NCBI GenBank assembly: GCA_023391175.1
Contig: JAEWBL010000018.1
Span: forward strand, 1 to 7,554
Reading direction: 5' to 3'
Length of the DNA stretch: 7,554 nt
Source of the DNA: Pseudomonadota bacterium
GTDB lineage: Bacteria; Pseudomonadota; Alphaproteobacteria; Rhizobiales; Xanthobacteraceae
The notes under the pieces are model-generated. The model saw only the letters and a list, made by a program, of their open reading frames with translations. It searched no databases and was not told the DNA's origin. Position 1 is the first letter of the stretch. Every line of letters starts with the position of its first letter. Below, one piece after another: positions 4,953-7,554 of the stretch. The translations under genes and the position numbers were made by a program.

Positions 4953-5810
4953 GTGATGCGATTCTTGAACGATGTCCTGCCCATGCGCGCCTTTCTCCGC
5001 GGCGGCGCGCTGGTGCTCGCGCTGGCCATGGGCCTCCTCGTCTCTGGCTGCGCCAGCGACAAGGACGACACCATCCCGCCCGATGAGCCGGCCGAGAAGA
5101 TCTACAACGAAGGCCTGACCCTGCTGCGCAGGCAGGAGCCTGAAAAGGCCGCCAAGCGATTCGAGGACGTGGACAAGGCCCACCCCTATTCGGAGTGGGC
5201 GCGCAAGTCGCTCCTGATGACCACCTACTCCTATTTCGAGGCGGGCAAGTACGACGAGGCGATCGGCGTCGGAAAACGCTACATCGCGCTCTACCCCGGC
5301 TCCGCCGACGCGGCCTATGCCCAGTATCTCGTCGCCTCGGCGCTCTACGAGAACATTCCCGACATCACCCGCGACCAGCGCAAGACGCGGCAGGCGCTCG
5401 ATGCCCTCCAGGACGTGGTGCGCAAGTATCCCAACACGGAATACGCCGCCACCGCGAAGCGCAAGATCGAGGTCGCCCGCGACCAGCTCGCCGGCAAGGA
5501 GATGGCCATCGGCCGCTACTATCTGGAGCAGCGCAACTACACGGGCGCCATCAACCGCTTCAAGGTGGTCGTGACCCAGTACCAGACCACGCGGCAGGTG
5601 GAGGAAGCCCTCTATCGCCTGACCGAGTGCTACATGGCCATGGGTATCGTTGGCGAGGCGCAGACCGCCGCGGCCGTGCTTGGCTATAACTTCCCCGACA
5701 GCTCGTGGTATAAGGACGCCTACAAGCTGGTTCAGTCCGGTGGGGCCGAGCCGCAGGAGAACAAGGCGTCCTGGATCAGCCAGGCGTTCAAGAAGATGGG
5801 GCTTGGCTGA
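4953..5810 (+). CDS. bamD: Outer membrane assembly lipoprotein BamD (ComL family)
   Basis: BamD is a periplasmic-facing outer-membrane lipoprotein of the BAM complex, which folds beta-barrel proteins into the outer membrane together with BamA. The 285-residue product has a signal peptide with hydrophobic core GALVLALAMGLLVSGC. Cys33 in the V-S-G-C lipobox should be lipidated. A TPR-rich body follows (about 43-262): PAEKIYNEGLTLL, HPYSEWARKSLLMTTYSYFE, YDEAIGVGKRYIALYPGS, YPNTEYAATAKRKI and RFKVVVTQYQTT are typical BamD segments. The start is uncertain. GTG 4953 has GGAAG (4941-4945) 7 nt upstream, ATG 4956 is next, and ATG 4983 (residue 11) would give a more usual 22-residue signal peptide but lacks a ribosome site. 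recN follows after 6 bp, so the two are probably cotranscribed. Confidence 0.96.
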   Translation: MMRFLNDVLPMRAFLRGGALVLALAMGLLVSGCASDKDDTIPPDEPAEKIYNEGLTLLRRQEPEKAAKRFEDVDKAHPYSEWARKSLLMTTYSYFEAGKYDEAIGVGKRYIALYPGSADAAYAQYLVASALYENIPDITRDQRKTRQALDALQDVVRKYPNTEYAATAKRKIEVARDQLAGKEMAIGRYYLEQRNYTGAINRFKVVVTQYQTTRQVEEALYRLTECYMAMGIVGEAQTAAAVLGYNFPDSSWYKDAYKLVQSGGAEPQENKASWISQAFKKMGLG

Positions 5811-5816
5811 TCATCC

Positions 5817-7499
5817 ATGCTGGCGACGCTCTCGATCCGGGACATCGTCCTCATCGAGAAGCTCGATCTCACCCTGTCCGAGGGCCTCACGGTCCTCACG
5901 GGTGAGACGGGTGCTGGCAAGTCGATCCTGCTCGATGCCGTATCCCTCGCCCTCGGCGGGCGGGGAGATGGCGCCCTCGTGCGCCACGGCCAGCCCAAGG
6001 GGCAGGTGACGCTCACCTTCGATCTCGCACCCGACCATCCGGCCCACGCCGTCCTCGCCGCCGCCGAGCTGCCCGACGAAGACCAATTGGTGATTCGCCG
6101 CATCCAGATGGCCGACGGGCGCACCCGCGCCAGCGTCAACGAGGAGGCGGTGAGCGTGCAGACGCTGCGCCTCATCGGCGCGAGCCTCATCGAACTGCAC
6201 GGCCAGCACGCGGACCGTGCCATGGTGGATGCCGCGAGCCACCGGCTGCTGCTCGATGCCTTCGGCACCCTCGCCCCCAAGGTCGCGGCCGTGGGCGACC
6301 TGTGGCGCGCGTGGCGGACTGCGCTCACCGAGGCGAAGGACGAGCGGGAGCGGCTGGAAATCGCCGCCCGAGAGGCCGATTTCATCCGTCATGCGGTGGA
6401 AGAGCTTTCCGCCCTCTCTCCCGAGCCGGGTGAGGAACTTGCATTGTCCGAGCGGCGCACCTCCATGATGCGCTCGGAGAAGATCGCCGGCGATCTCGAC
6501 GAGGCGCTGGATGCCGTCTCGGGCGGCAGTTCGCCCATACCGTCCCTGGCTGCCGCCGTGCGCCGGCTGGAACGCCGGGCGGGCGACGCGCAGGCGCTGG
6601 TGCGGCCGGCCGTCGAGGCCATCGATCAGGCGCTCGATGCGCTGGAGACGGCGCGCCAGCTTCTGGAATCCGCCCGCGCGGACGCCGACTTCGATCCCCG
6701 TGAGCTGGAGCGCATCGAGGAGCGGCTGTTTGCGCTCCGGGCCGCCGCCCGCAAATATCACGTCGGCGCCGACGACCTTCCCGCCTTGGCCGCCCGTTAC
6801 CAGTCCGATCTGGAGCGCCTCGACCGCAGCGCGGCGACGCTCGCGCGGCTGGAAGCGAGCGTGAATGAGGCCGAAGCCGCCTATCGGGCGGCGGCGGAGG
6901 ATCTGTCCCGTGCCCGTCACAGCGCGGCCGCCGTCCTCGACAAGGCGGTGGCAGCCGAATTGCCGCCGCTCAAGCTGGAACGGGCGAGCTTCATCACCCG
7001 CGTCACCAGCGATCCCGCTGCGGCAGGACCGGCCGGGCACGACCAGGTGGAGTTCTGGGTCCGCACCAACCCCGGCACCCGGCCCGGCGCGCTGATGAAG
7101 GTGGCGTCCGGCGGCGAGCTGGCCCGTTTTCTCCTGGCGCTGAAGGTGGTGCTGGCGGATCGCGGCTCGGCACCGACGCTGATCTTCGACGAGATCGACA
7201 CCGGGGTGGGCGGTGCCGTGGCCGACGCCATCGGCCAGCGCCTCGGTCGCCTTGCCGAGCGGGTGCAGGTGCTGTGCGTCACCCACGCGCCGCAGGTGGC
7301 CGCCCGCGCGCGCAACCACCTCCTCATCGCCAAGGCGAGCGCCCAGGACGTGGTGGACCCCGACGCCCCCGTGACCACCCGCGTCAACGCCCTCACCGCC
7401 AGCACGCGGCGCGAGGAGATCGCCCGGATGCTGGCCGGCGCGACCGTGACGCAGGAAGCCCGCGCCGCCGCCGACCGCTTGCTGAAGGCGGCGCGCTAG
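5817..7499 (+). CDS. recN: DNA repair protein RecN (SMC-like ATPase)
   Basis: RecN is a cytosolic SMC-family ATPase that acts early in recombinational repair of double-strand breaks. The 560-residue product is full length. The N-terminal ABC half has the Walker A motif GETGAGKS (29-36) and LIELHGQHADR (124-134), the family's conserved HGQH block. A helical coiled-coil middle spans about 155-375 and includes the conserved DFDPRELERIEERLFALR (291-308). The C-terminal half has the ABC signature SGGELAR (431-437), Walker B TLIFDEID (454-461), GVGG (463-466) and the switch His in VTHAPQVA (488-495). The ATG lies 6 bp after the bamD TGA and in the same frame (TGA TCA TCC ATG). No clear Shine-Dalgarno site is seen, so translation may be coupled to bamD. 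No GTTC-N7-GTTC LexA box of the alphaproteobacterial type was found just upstream of recN or bamD. Confidence 0.98.
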   Translation: MLATLSIRDIVLIEKLDLTLSEGLTVLTGETGAGKSILLDAVSLALGGRGDGALVRHGQPKGQVTLTFDLAPDHPAHAVLAAAELPDEDQLVIRRIQMADGRTRASVNEEAVSVQTLRLIGASLIELHGQHADRAMVDAASHRLLLDAFGTLAPKVAAVGDLWRAWRTALTEAKDERERLEIAAREADFIRHAVEELSALSPEPGEELALSERRTSMMRSEKIAGDLDEALDAVSGGSSPIPSLAAAVRRLERRAGDAQALVRPAVEAIDQALDALETARQLLESARADADFDPRELERIEERLFALRAAARKYHVGADDLPALAARYQSDLERLDRSAATLARLEASVNEAEAAYRAAAEDLSRARHSAAAVLDKAVAAELPPLKLERASFITRVTSDPAAAGPAGHDQVEFWVRTNPGTRPGALMKVASGGELARFLLALKVVLADRGSAPTLIFDEIDTGVGGAVADAIGQRLGRLAERVQVLCVTHAPQVAARARNHLLIAKASAQDVVDPDAPVTTRVNALTASTRREEIARMLAGATVTQEARAAADRLLKAAR

Positions 7500-7505
7500 C
7501 GCCTC

Positions 7506-7554
7506 TCAGTCCGCGTCGGGCTTTGACTGCCGCATGGATTTCACCTGGCCGCGC
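7506..7554 (-). CDS. Possible C-terminal end of a convergent gene, unidentified
   Basis: On the minus strand a frame open to the window edge encodes RGQVKSMRQSKPDAD and then TGA (7508-7506), ending 6 bp from the recN stop. The charged, polar tail could be the end of a real convergent gene, but 15 residues are too few to identify it, and chance is likely enough. On the + strand, ATG 7534 has no ribosome site and cannot be judged. Confidence 0.25.
   Translation of the reverse strand, partial: RGQVKSMRQSKPDAD

Noticed and set aside
4560..5183. 207-residue minus-strand frame overlapping the bamD start
   Set aside because: Overlaps the signal-peptide and TPR-coding part of bamD and has no recognisable features.
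5811..7319. 502-residue minus-strand frame opposite recN
   Set aside because: Antisense shadow; the + strand encodes a complete RecN with all ATPase motifs.
1..7554. Novel defence, mobile or biosynthetic system
   Set aside because: All confident genes are core division, envelope and repair genes. No integrase, transposase, CRISPR repeats, tRNA-adjacent attachment site or foreign base composition was seen.

Overview
The window is an ordinary chromosomal segment of a GC-rich alphaproteobacterium. Its gene order and protein features fit the Hyphomicrobiales (Rhizobiales), perhaps a Xanthobacteraceae-like member (Azorhizobium/Xanthobacter type). That placement is my inference from remembered family features, not from a search. 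All confident genes lie on the + strand: the 3' part of ftsA, then ftsZ, lpxC, bamD and recN. This is the distal end of the division and cell wall (dcw) cluster followed by envelope and DNA-repair housekeeping genes.

Layout: 1-1161 is the end of ftsA, whose start lies off the left edge. An 85-bp spacer (1162-1246) carries a CtrA-type half-site and a GANTC site ahead of ftsZ (1247-3064). A gene-free spacer (3065-3541) is rich in dyads: a strong hairpin just after ftsZ, a sigma70-like promoter whose -10 lies inside a 17-bp palindrome, several small hairpins, and a consensus TTGACA before lpxC (3542-4477). lpxC ends at a classical intrinsic terminator (4512-4541). A second gene-free spacer (4542-4952) ends in a terminator-like hairpin before bamD (4953-5810). 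recN (5817-7499) follows only 6 bp later in the same reading frame. The last 55 bp may hold the C-terminal end of a convergent minus-strand gene.

The genes join division and envelope assembly. FtsA tethers the FtsZ ring to the membrane, LpxC commits precursors to lipid A, and BamD helps insert beta-barrel proteins into the outer membrane. RecN is an SMC-like ATPase for double-strand-break repair that shares the bamD transcription unit. I saw no mobile element, CRISPR array, tRNA, rRNA, toxin-antitoxin or defence genes, and no new multi-gene system. The parts most worth a second look are the two long non-coding spacers around lpxC and the cell-cycle-type sites ahead of ftsZ.
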